Source: Micrococcus endophyticus (lineage in GTDB: Bacteria > Actinomycetota > Actinomycetes > Actinomycetales > Micrococcaceae). From it: 64,000 nucleotides of DNA. Position 1 is the first letter of the stretch. Every line of letters begins with the position of its first letter. The DNA lies in the NCBI RefSeq assembly GCF_014205115.1, contig NZ_JACHMW010000001.1, forward strand, positions 682,001-746,000. Direction: 5' to 3'. The notes under the pieces were generated by a model, which saw nothing but the letters and a program-made list of their open reading frames with translations, searched no databases and was not told where the DNA came from. A program made the position numbers and the translations under genes. Of this stretch, positions 49,405 to 56,291 are shown one piece after another.

Positions 49405-50303
49405 CTCTCGTTCCGTCTTCGGGAGAGGCTGGCGAGGTACTCGTTGTAAGAGTCGAGTTCGGCGTCCTCGGCTTTCTGTCGCTGTCTCGAGGTGCGCACG
49501 TCGCGGGCTCGCCAGCGGGACAGGCAGACGATGAGCACTACGAACATCGGCAGCTCCGCGTAGGTCCATACCAGCGTGCCGGCGATCGCCTGGTCGATGA
49601 CGGGGTCATGGCTGCCTGTGGGGGTGGCGTATGCGCTGAACAGCGGTGTGGCGGTACGGAGCAGGATCAGGCCGAAAATGGCGTGGATCTGGATCTCGAC
49701 GGCGATATCGACGAATCGTGCGGCGAAGGAGGGTTGGCGCGGTAGCGGATCGGAGGACCATAGCGGTGTTGCCGAGACGATGCCGAGGACGAGGATGACG
49801 AAGAGCAAGGCGTCCTGGCCGAAGGGGATGCGCATGATGACGCTGATCGCGTCGGTCAGGTAGAGGACCGGGTACAGCAGTATCGCAATGACGATGGCGA
49901 CCACAGGGTGCAGTGCGGCGCTCCAGAATCGTGAGCGCAGTCCCCCGTGCGCGGCACGGAGCACGAGACGCCCGAGGCCGGTGTGCGGTGTGCTGCGCAG
50001 GAGCAGCAGCCCGGGTGACCCTGCGATGAGGAGCGGCGGAACGACGGTCAGCAGGGTGATCTGCTGGAACACCAGCGCTGTGATGGATTCCGTCGCGAGA
50101 CGGTTCACACCGAACATCGTGATAGCGAAGATCAGGGCGCACCCGATCAGGAACGATGCTGTGCGGGCGATCGCCCAACGGCGCCTGTTTCGCCACATCC
50201 AGATCGCTCCTCGCAGATACAGTGCCGCGAACAGCAGAGCGGCGATGCCGACGGGTGAGCCGGTGAGGGGTTCGAACGTGACCCACTGGTCGATCGGCGG
50301 CAT
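49401..50303 (-). CDS. CtaG-like cytochrome c oxidase assembly / copper-related membrane protein
   Basis: A 300-residue polytopic protein of the caa3-type CtaG family (not the Cox11 family). Seven or so helices are visible, with family features WVTFEPLTGSPVGIAALLFA, QQITLLTVVPPLLIAGSPG and ILGIVSATPLWSSDPLPR. Relatives are linked to copper delivery and oxidase assembly. ATG 50303 is chosen because GAAGGG lies about nine bases upstream. Its codons are less GC-biased than the chromosomal genes. The stop TAG is formed at the junction with the IS. It is the last gene of the minus-strand set. Confidence 0.8.
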   Translation of the reverse strand: MPPIDQWVTFEPLTGSPVGIAALLFAALYLRGAIWMWRNRRRWAIARTASFLIGCALIFAITMFGVNRLATESITALVFQQITLLTVVPPLLIAGSPGLLLLRSTPHTGLGRLVLRAAHGGLRSRFWSAALHPVVAIVIAILLYPVLYLTDAISVIMRIPFGQDALLFVILVLGIVSATPLWSSDPLPRQPSFAARFVDIAVEIQIHAIFGLILLRTATPLFSAYATPTGSHDPVIDQAIAGTLVWTYAELPMFVVLIVCLSRWRARDVRTSRQRQKAEDAELDSYNEYLASLSRRRNES

Positions 50304-50439
50304 AGCGAATTTCCCTTCATCGAGGCGATCAAACGTCGGCGACTTCGGCCGCGGTGGTGGTGCCGGAGCGGGGTCAGGTGAGGCCGGAGTAGGAGTGGGG
50401 CCTTGGCCCTTGATCGTGGACACGGTGTCGGTTCGGTTA

Positions 50440-50518
50440 TGCCGCTTCCGCAAGCGGCACCGGCTCCCAGGGCAACCAGGTACAAGGGAATCTGCCACCG
50501 CTCCAGCCAGCCGATCAT
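50440..50518 (-). pseudogene. N-terminal scar of a membrane transporter, possibly arsenite efflux type
   Basis: From ATG 50518, with an AAAGGAAG ribosome-binding site, the frame reads MIGWLERWQIPLYLVALGAG and a few more residues, then loses all similarity. This resembles the first helix of ACR3/bile-acid-symporter-like arsenic resistance proteins. The rest of the gene is missing, apparently by deletion. Family assignment from 26 residues is weak. Confidence 0.35.
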
Positions 50519-50664
50519 GTACTTCCTTTCCGGGCGAGGACCTTGCCTCCATCCTCACGGAGCTGCCCGGTTGTCGCGACGTGGCGGTAGAGGGCCTGTT
50601 GGACAAGGAACCTACTGCCTGCCCTTCTCGGTTTCCCAACCTGTGTCCGGCTTTGCCGACAGCT

Positions 50665-50745
50665 CGGCTCCTCACGCCTCAGGTAGTGCCCGAGCGCCAG
50701 CCCTGCTTGGCGGGCGCCGATCACTAGCACGTCGGTCTCGGCCAT
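50665..50745 (-). pseudogene. N-terminal scar of a flavin-dependent monooxygenase
   Basis: From ATG 50745 the frame reads MAETDVLVIGARQAGLALGH then YLRR. This is the FAD-binding start of flavin monooxygenases such as those found in actinobacterial arsenic operons. The GxGxxG motif is damaged (Gly to Arg) and similarity ends after about 25 residues. A run of unrelated sequence follows to the next scar. Confidence 0.5.
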
Positions 50746-50800
50746 GGTGTGGTTTCTCCTCGTTGCGGGCGCGTGGGCGGGCCGTAGTGCGGCTGGTGTG

Positions 50801-51484
50801 TCAGTAACCGGTGAGGGCCGGGAAGAAGGTCCAGAACACCGAGGCGGCCACGGCCACATAGGCGATGGCCACCAGGGTTCCGGCCCAGCCGGCGGAGAAC
50901 CGCACCACCGCGGCGTGCGCGGGGATCACGCCGTGGGCGAGGTTGCGCACGGTGAGCAGGATGAACAGCGGGATCATCGCCGCCCACACGATCATGCAGT
51001 ACAGGCACAGGATGTGGATCTCGAACAACGCCTGGGACCACAGCCAGATGGTGAACACCGTGCCGGCGGTGACCCCGGCCTGCAGGCCGGCCCAGTACCA
51101 GCGCCCGGGGCTCGCCCCGGAGAGGGTCACCATGGCGGTGGTGATGACCACGGCGAACGCCACGATGCCGATCAACGGGTTGGGGAAGCCGAACAGCTCG
51201 GACTGCCAGGTCCCCATCACCTTCCCGCAAGACACCCAGGGGTTGATGTCACAGCTGGTGATGTACCCGGCATCCTCGTACAGCTCCAGGCGTTCGAGCA
51301 CCAGGATCGCCGAGGCCACCCAGCCGACCACCCCGGTGATCAACAGCACCAGGCCGAACGGACGGTGCCGGGCGACAGTCGGTATCCCCGCTACGTCGGA
51401 GGCCTGCCCGGTACCGGCAGGGCGGTCGGTGGTGGTCGTGGGGATCGTCACGGGTGAATTGGTGTCGGTGTCGGGGACACTCAT
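50801..51484 (-). CDS. Vitamin K epoxide reductase family protein (VKOR)
   Basis: Membrane enzyme that re-oxidises a DsbA-like partner and passes electrons to quinone, so forming disulfides in exported proteins. The 227 residues have a polar N-terminus and about five helices. Cys78 and Cys86 form the loop pair (CDINPWVSC), and Cys160-Cys163 are the CLYC active site. It starts eight bases after the DsbA-like gene, which is its likely redox partner. Actinobacteria use VKOR in place of DsbB. Confidence 0.92.
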   Translation of the reverse strand: MSVPDTDTNSPVTIPTTTTDRPAGTGQASDVAGIPTVARHRPFGLVLLITGVVGWVASAILVLERLELYEDAGYITSCDINPWVSCGKVMGTWQSELFGFPNPLIGIVAFAVVITTAMVTLSGASPGRWYWAGLQAGVTAGTVFTIWLWSQALFEIHILCLYCMIVWAAMIPLFILLTVRNLAHGVIPAHAAVVRFSAGWAGTLVAIAYVAVAASVFWTFFPALTGY

Positions 51485-51492
51485 GGGCCCGG

Positions 51493-52278
51493 TCAGTCCG
51501 TCGTGGCGGCGGCGTCGACCTCGGCGCGGAACTGCTCGAGGGTGTTCAGAGTGAGCATCTGTCCGTCCAGGAAGAAGGTCGGGGTGCCCTGCACGCCCAG
51601 CGCGGTCCCGTCGGCCACGTCGGCCTCGATGCGGTCGCGGGTGGCCGGGTCAGCCACCGCGGCATCGTAGGCGGCCATGTCCAGGCCGAGATCCTCGGCG
51701 TAACCGCGGAACACCGGGCTCCGGTCCTCAGTGGTATGGCTCCACTGCTCCTGGGTGTCGAACATCTGCTGATACATCGCCTCGTACTGTCCCTGCTGGC
51801 CGGCGGCTTCCACGGCTACGGCGGCGGTCATCGAGTTGGGATGTCCGGGCAGCGGGAAGTAGCGGTGCACAAAGGTCACCGTGTCGGCGTACTCGGCGCG
51901 CAGTTCTTCCACGACCGGGTAGGCGGCCTTGCAGCCCTCGCACTCGAAGTCCAGGAACTCCACCAGCACGGCCTGCTCGTTCGGGGCCTTGGACAGTACC
52001 CGGCTGTCTGGGCGCATCACCGGCGTGGCCTCCGAGGGGGCGCTCTGCCCGGTCCCGGAGGAGGCAGTTTGCCCGGAGCCCTGGGGGGCGGCGTCGCGGG
52101 GGCCGCTGGCGGCCACCACTCCGACGATCAGCCCGGCCAGCACCACAGCGGCCAGTACGACCCAGACGATGGTCTTGGCCTTGCGGGATGTGGTGCCCGG
52201 TGTTGACGGATCAGAGGGGGTCGGATTGCGGGTCGGTGTGTTCACGAAGGGATCCGTTTCGGTCGGTGGCGACGGCAC
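51493..52278 (-). CDS. DsbA-like thioredoxin-fold disulfide oxidoreductase, membrane-anchored
   Basis: A 261-residue protein with an N-terminal membrane anchor (about 36-58, IVWVVLAAVVLAGLIVGVVA), a Ser/Gly/Pro linker, and an extracytoplasmic DsbA/Mdb-type domain. The active site is Cys113-Glu-Gly-Cys116 in FLDFECEGCKAAYP; the cis-Pro loop is GTPTFFLDG. It probably oxidises secreted proteins and is recycled by the VKOR encoded next. The start is uncertain: GTG 52278 or GTG 52245, neither with a strong RBS. Confidence 0.9.
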   Translation of the reverse strand: MPSPPTETDPFVNTPTRNPTPSDPSTPGTTSRKAKTIVWVVLAAVVLAGLIVGVVAASGPRDAAPQGSGQTASSGTGQSAPSEATPVMRPDSRVLSKAPNEQAVLVEFLDFECEGCKAAYPVVEELRAEYADTVTFVHRYFPLPGHPNSMTAAVAVEAAGQQGQYEAMYQQMFDTQEQWSHTTEDRSPVFRGYAEDLGLDMAAYDAAVADPATRDRIEADVADGTALGVQGTPTFFLDGQMLTLNTLEQFRAEVDAAATTD

Positions 52279-52325
52279 CGTGCCGTCGGGGTGGGAATGA
52301 GCTGGGGCTGGGATGCAGGGGTGGG

Positions 52326-53243
52326 TCAGGGGTGGAGGGTCTCAGTGTGGGGGTGGGTGGCCGGTTCGATTTGGAAGGTGGAGTGTTCGATGGGTACTTG
52401 GAAATCCTGGGCCACGCACCGTTGCAGGTCGGTCAGCACAGTGCCCAGGTGCGCGGCGGTCAGGCAGCCGTTGTGCACGGTGACGTGCGCGGAGAGCACG
52501 GGGGTGTCGGAGTCGATGCGTGAAGCGTGCAGGTCATGGACCTCCAGCACGTGCGGCAGCTCCGATAGCCGGATGCGGACCGCCTCCAGGTCCAAGCCCT
52601 TGGGGGTGGTCTCCATGAGTACGTCGATGGTGTCGCGAAGCAGGATCAGGGCTCTGGGCACGATCAGTGCGGCGATCAACAGGGACACCACCGCATCGGC
52701 GCGATTCCAGCCGGTGGTGGCGATCACGATCGCCGAAACGATCACTGCGACCGATCCCAGGGCGTCGTTGAGTACCTCCAGGAACGCGGCCTTCATGTTC
52801 AGGTTCTCACCTCGGGAAGAGGCCAGGATCGCCAGACCGATGAGGTTGCCAGCCAAACCGATCACCCCGAACCAGAGCATCGCGGTGGATTCGACCTCGG
52901 GGGGTTCGATGAGCCGGCGTACGCCCTCCACGGCTACGAAGCCGCCCACGGCCAGCAGCACCGCGGCCTGCACGGCCGCGGCGATGATCTCGGCGCGCTT
53001 GTACCCCCAGGTGCGCTTGTCCGTGGCCGGGCGCAGCGCCAGGGTCGCGGCGGTCAGGGCGATCAGCAACCCGGCTGAGTCAGTAAACATGTGCCCGGCG
53101 TCGGCCAGCAGGGCCAGACTGCCCGAAGCCAGCGCGCCGATGACCTCGGCGACCATGATCGTCGCGGTGATGGAGAAGACCACGGCCAGCCGGCCCCGCC
53201 GGCCCGCCGCCGGAAGAGCATGGGAATGATCGTGTCCGCTCAT
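52326..53243 (-). CDS. Cation diffusion facilitator, CzcD-like
   Basis: A 305-residue metal-proton antiporter of the CDF family with a His-rich start (MSGHDHSH), six helices and a C-terminal cytoplasmic domain. The helix-2 metal site is HMFTD (His51, Asp55). The helix-5 site reads EVLND, with Glu where zinc/cadmium transporters usually have His. This may tune metal choice, though similar changes occur in other actinobacterial members. The C-terminal domain holds several His (HDLHASRID, HVTVHNG). It follows the second CDF gene by 39 bases. Confidence 0.9.
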   Translation of the reverse strand: MSGHDHSHALPAAGRRGRLAVVFSITATIMVAEVIGALASGSLALLADAGHMFTDSAGLLIALTAATLALRPATDKRTWGYKRAEIIAAAVQAAVLLAVGGFVAVEGVRRLIEPPEVESTAMLWFGVIGLAGNLIGLAILASSRGENLNMKAAFLEVLNDALGSVAVIVSAIVIATTGWNRADAVVSLLIAALIVPRALILLRDTIDVLMETTPKGLDLEAVRIRLSELPHVLEVHDLHASRIDSDTPVLSAHVTVHNGCLTAAHLGTVLTDLQRCVAQDFQVPIEHSTFQIEPATHPHTETLHP

Positions 53244-53282
53244 ACCAGGGTCTCTTCCACTCGATGAATCATCAGCTGAACG

Positions 53283-54029
53283 TCACCATCCTGTCCGGCG
53301 ATACTGAAGGCACGCTGAATGCGCACAGCAGGCGCAATCCGCCCCGCAGCCATCGCCGTCCTTCTCGTTCTGGTCCCCGGCGATCAGCGCGGAGGCGGGG
53401 GTGCAGCAGGCATCCCCGCGCCAGGCCTCCACCCCTTCCTTGAGGGCGACGGCGGCGATCACCAGGGCCGCGACTGGGTCGGCCCAGGTCCAGCCCAGGG
53501 TGCTGTTGAGGACCAGGCCCACCAGCAGGACCGCCGAGAGGTAGGTGCAGATCAGGGTCTGTTTGGAGTCGGCCACCGCGGAGGCGGACCCGAGTTCGCG
53601 GCCAGTGCGCCGCTCGAACCAGGACACGAACGGCATGATGGCCAAGCTCACGGCGGCCAGCACGATCCCCACCGTGGAATGCTCCGGTTGCCCGGCCCCG
53701 AACAGGGTGCGCACGGCGTCGACGGTGATGAAGGCGGCCAAGCCGAAGAAGGAGAAGGCGATCAGGCGCAGCGCCACCTTCTCCCGGCGGTGCGGGTCCG
53801 GGGTGGCGAACTGCCAGGCCACCGCGGCGGCGGAGAGGACCTCCACGATGGAGTCCAAGCCGAAGCCGATCAACGCGGAGGACGAGGCCACGGTGCCGGC
53901 GGCCAGGGCGATGGCCGCCTCGATCACGTTGTAGGTGATGGTTCCGGCCACGATCCAGCGGATCCGGCGGTGCAGGACCGCACGGCGGTCGTCCGTGAGG
54001 GGCTTGGAGCTCAGCGTGAGGGTGCTCAT
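53283..54029 (-). CDS. Cation transporter of the CDF superfamily with cysteine-rich tail, CmtR-linked
   Basis: A 248-residue transporter with six helices and the motifs GFGLDSIVEVLSA (helix 2) and VADSKQTLICTYLS (helix 5), typical of the cation transporters next to cmtR. It lacks the usual CDF C-terminal domain and ends in a soft-metal-binding tail with Cys208, 209, 228, 232, 234, 235 and 240. ATG 54029 overlaps the regulator stop by four bases (ATGA), which fixes the start. Cadmium, lead or zinc efflux is inferred from the regulator. Confidence 0.88.
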   Translation of the reverse strand: MSTLTLSSKPLTDDRRAVLHRRIRWIVAGTITYNVIEAAIALAAGTVASSSALIGFGLDSIVEVLSAAAVAWQFATPDPHRREKVALRLIAFSFFGLAAFITVDAVRTLFGAGQPEHSTVGIVLAAVSLAIMPFVSWFERRTGRELGSASAVADSKQTLICTYLSAVLLVGLVLNSTLGWTWADPVAALVIAAVALKEGVEAWRGDACCTPASALIAGDQNEKDGDGCGADCACCAHSACLQYRRTGW

Positions 54030-54358
54030 GCGCAGGTGCATCCCGCAGCGGAGCAGCAATCCGGGTCGATGGTCAGCGTCAACTCCAGCAGCTCCCCAAG
54101 GGTCTGGCCCAGCCGGGGGTCGGCCAGGGCGTACCAGACGTTGCGGCCCTCGGCGGTAGTGGTCACCAGCCCGCAGCCGCGCAGGCAGGCCAACTGGTTG
54201 GACATCACCTGCTTGGACACCCCCAGCTCCCCGGCCAGCGCCGACGGGCGGGCCGGCCCATCACGCAGGGCCAGCAGGATCCGGGTCCGGGTGTCATCAG
54301 AGAGGGCATGGCCCAGTCGGGACAACGCCGAGACATGAGTGAGGGTCGTGGTGCTCAT
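54026..54358 (-). CDS. CmtR-like ArsR/SmtB metal-sensing repressor
   Basis: A 110-residue winged-helix repressor. RPSALAGELGVSKQVMSNQL is the recognition helix region. Cys58 and Cys62 in ACLRGCG match Cys57 and Cys61 of the mycobacterial Cd/Pb sensor CmtR, and the tail has Cys101, 102, 107 and 109 where CmtR has Cys102. The sensor is therefore likely to respond to cadmium or lead. A GGTACA-N8-TGTACC palindrome covers its promoter. It heads the minus-strand operon. Confidence 0.92.
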   Translation of the reverse strand: MSTTTLTHVSALSRLGHALSDDTRTRILLALRDGPARPSALAGELGVSKQVMSNQLACLRGCGLVTTTAEGRNVWYALADPRLGQTLGELLELTLTIDPDCCSAAGCTCA

Positions 54359-54367
54359 GCCTAGAAC

Positions 54368-54387
54368 GGTACAGCATAACGTGTACC
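54368..54387 (-). promoter_or_regulatory. Putative CmtR-like operator and promoter
   Basis: GGTACA, eight bases, TGTACC: a perfect 6-bp inverted repeat. The spacer region contains TATGCT on the minus strand (54373-54378), a -10 hexamer 14 bases from ATG 54358. Repressor binding would block the -10 directly. Confidence 0.7.
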
Positions 54388-54453
54388 CTTGTCGGGGTGC
54401 CGCCCGGCAAGCGGCCGGCACCATGGCCCGATCCCAGGAGGTCCGCGCAACTA

Positions 54454-55392
54454 GGGCGTGTCTGAGAATAGATGCACGAGTCAGCTGAGACCCTGGGGAC
54501 ATGTCCCGGTTCCAGATGCTCTCCGATGCCCAATGGGAGTTGATCGCCCCGATGCTCCCGACCCGGACCGGCAGGGCCGGCAGGCCGTTCGCCGACGCCC
54601 GCACCATGGTGGAGGCGATCATCTACCGGTACCGGTGCGGAATCGCTTGGAGGGATCTGCCCGAGGTCTACGGGCCCTGGCAGACCGTGTGGACCTGGCA
54701 TCGGCGCTTGGCCGAAAAAGGCACCTGGGACACGGTGCTGGCGAGGCTGACCGCCGCCGCTGACGCCGAAGGCCTGATCGATTGGTCGGTCTCGGTGGAC
54801 TCCACGATCGCCCGCGCCCACCAGCACGCGACGAACATCACCCGCCACACAGGGGGATGGATCGAACTACAAGAATCCGCGTGAGGAGCCGGCCGATCAC
54901 GGCATCGGGCGCTCCCGTGGCGGGCTGAGCACGAAGATCCATCAGCTCGTCGATGGGACCGGGCTGCCGCTGGTCAGCCTGATCACCCCCGGCCAAGCCG
55001 GGGACTCCCCGATGCTGCTGCCGCTGCTGGGGCGGCTGCGCGTGGCACGGCCGGTAGGGCGGCCCCGGACCCGCCCCGAGGCGGTGCTGGGCGACAAGGC
55101 GTACTCCTCCCGGGCGATCCGCACCCACCGGCGTGCCCGCCGGATCAAAGCCGTGATCCCCGAGCCGGCGGATCAGCAGGGCCACCGCAGGCGCCGCGGC
55201 TCGGCCGGTGGCCGTCCCGTGGACCTGGACTCGCAGGCTTACAAGGGCCGGAACGTGATCGAGCGCCAGTACGCGCACCTGAAGCAATGGCGGGGCCTGG
55301 CGACCCGGTACGACAAGTACGCGATCGTCTACCGGGCCGCCGTGGTGTTGAACGCTGTGCTCGCGTGGTCCAAACGATTGTCAGACATGCCC
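54454..55392 (+). mobile_element. IS5-type insertion sequence, copy 2 (939 bp)
   Basis: Identical to copy 1 apart from G in place of T at 55130, with the same inverted repeats and flanking TA (54452-54453, 55393-55394). Same orientation as copy 1. Its right junction is inside the stop codon of the Lrp-like gene. Confidence 0.93.
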
Positions 55393-55395
55393 TAG
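54501..55395 (+). CDS. IS5-type transposase in two frames (programmed frameshift likely), copy 2
   Basis: Frame A 54501-54884 and frame B up to 55395, organised as in copy 1. The single difference changes Leu to Arg in the segment between the second Asp and the Glu (RTHRRARRIK here, RTHLRARRIK in copy 1). Which form is active cannot be told by eye. Frame B ends in TAG, with TA supplied by the target duplication. Confidence 0.88.
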
Positions 55396-55673
55396 TCCTC
55401 GAAGCCGAGGGCCCAGCCCTCGCCGAGGTCCTCGCTGGAGTACGTGCGGAAGGCGAGCATCGTCTCGGTGTCCTGAATGCCCTCGACCTTGGAGAGGTGG
55501 TCCGCGATGACGTCCGCCAGGTCCTCGTAACGGCGCACCTTGACCATCGCGACGAGATCCCACGCGCCGGTCACCGAGTAGACGGAGCCGATGCCCTCCA
55601 GGGCGGCGAGCGTCTCGGCGGTCTCCGGGATGCTGGACTTGTCGGTCTTGATCATCACGATGGCGGTCACCAC
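55392..55673 (-). CDS. Stand-alone Lrp/AsnC ligand-binding (RAM) domain protein
   Basis: A 93-residue protein, MVTAIVMIKTDKSSIPETAE onwards, with the alpha/beta fold of the Lrp/AsnC effector domain (GSVYSVTGAWDLVAMVKV) but no helix-turn-helix. Such proteins are widespread in actinobacteria next to trpD and may sense amino acids; their partner is unknown. GTG 55673 or GTG 55670 could be the start, with GAGGA upstream. The IS has inserted at its stop codon, so the last residues are kept but the native downstream terminator is now about 7 kb away beside trpD. Confidence 0.85.
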   Translation of the reverse strand: MVTAIVMIKTDKSSIPETAETLAALEGIGSVYSVTGAWDLVAMVKVRRYEDLADVIADHLSKVEGIQDTETMLAFRTYSSEDLGEGWALGFED

Positions 55674-55800
55674 GGTCGGTCCTCATTTCCTGGGTGCGGC
55701 GTTCGGTCCGTTCTCCGCCCGATCCTAGCCCCGGCGCATCGGCCGCCACCGCACTGCGTCATCCGGGGAGACCCTCGCTTCTGACAAGCCCGATGACTAG

Positions 55801-56235
55801 TCACACACTTGCGCGGCGGCGGATCACCCAGGCCGTGACCGCCCGTCGGCCCAGCAGGAAGACGCCCAGGACGCCCAGCGCCACCAGCACGAAGGAGAGG
55901 GGCGCGCCGCCCTGGTCCCACAGCACGCGCAGCGCCATGCCGACGGCCACCGTGCCGAGCCAGACGGCGACGCCGTGCGGCCACACCCGGTGCCACGTGC
56001 GGTGGCCGGCCGTGAGGACGGTGGCGGCGACCAGCCCGAGCAGAAAAGGCAACGCCGTCGCCAGCAGGCCGCCGAGGCCCCGATCGGTGGTGTGCTGGTC
56101 CTGGCCGAGCGCCACGAAGACGACGACCAGGACGGCGTCGACGGCGAGGGCGGTCGCGGCCCACAGGGGAGAGGGCGGGGACGCGGGTGAATGACGGCGA
56201 GTGGGGGAGTCGGTCATGCCTCCAGTCTGCGCCAT
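55801..56235 (-). CDS. DUF3054 family membrane protein
   Basis: A 144-residue protein with four hydrophobic segments (AVDAVLVVVFVALGQ, LATALPFLLGLVAATVLTA, GVAVWLGTVAVGMALRVLW, LSFVLVALGVLGVFLLG) and WRVWPHG-type loop HRVWPHG, as in DUF3054 proteins. Function unknown. Start is uncertain: ATG 56235, or ATG 56217 whose GGAGG lies too close to be a useful RBS. It is divergent from the following HTH gene. Confidence 0.75.
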   Translation of the reverse strand: MAQTGGMTDSPTRRHSPASPPSPLWAATALAVDAVLVVVFVALGQDQHTTDRGLGGLLATALPFLLGLVAATVLTAGHRTWHRVWPHGVAVWLGTVAVGMALRVLWDQGGAPLSFVLVALGVLGVFLLGRRAVTAWVIRRRASV

Positions 56236-56279
56236 CGTCTCGGACCGGTTTTCAGACAAGGTGTCAGCCATGTCGCAGC

Positions 56280-56285
56280 TAGGAT
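56280..56285 (+). promoter_or_regulatory. -10 hexamer TAGGAT, leaderless spacing
   Basis: TAGGAT, six bases (GACCCC), then GTG 56292 of the HTH-containing protein. Confidence 0.6.
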
Positions 56286-56291
56286 GACCCC

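Larger units (their letters stand above)
48463..55392. mobile_element. Composite-transposon-like segment with metal and disulfide genes
   Basis: Two 939-bp IS copies in the same orientation, differing at one base, enclose about 5.05 kb of genes that all lie on the minus strand: a CmtR-like regulator, two cation transporters, DsbA-like and VKOR genes, gene scars and a CtaG-like gene. The outer junctions read GCGGGAT-TA at the left and TA-GTCCTCG at the right. Joining them restores a compact convergent trpD / Lrp-like arrangement with a TAA stop for the latter. The near identity of the copies suggests a recent event; whether the unit still moves is unknown. Confidence 0.7.

Noticed and set aside
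53221-53250. Third sigma-R-type promoter near 53.2 kb (GGGAAT)
   Set aside because: Eighteen bases downstream the sequence is CAG, not GTT, and the strand is opposite to the genes there.
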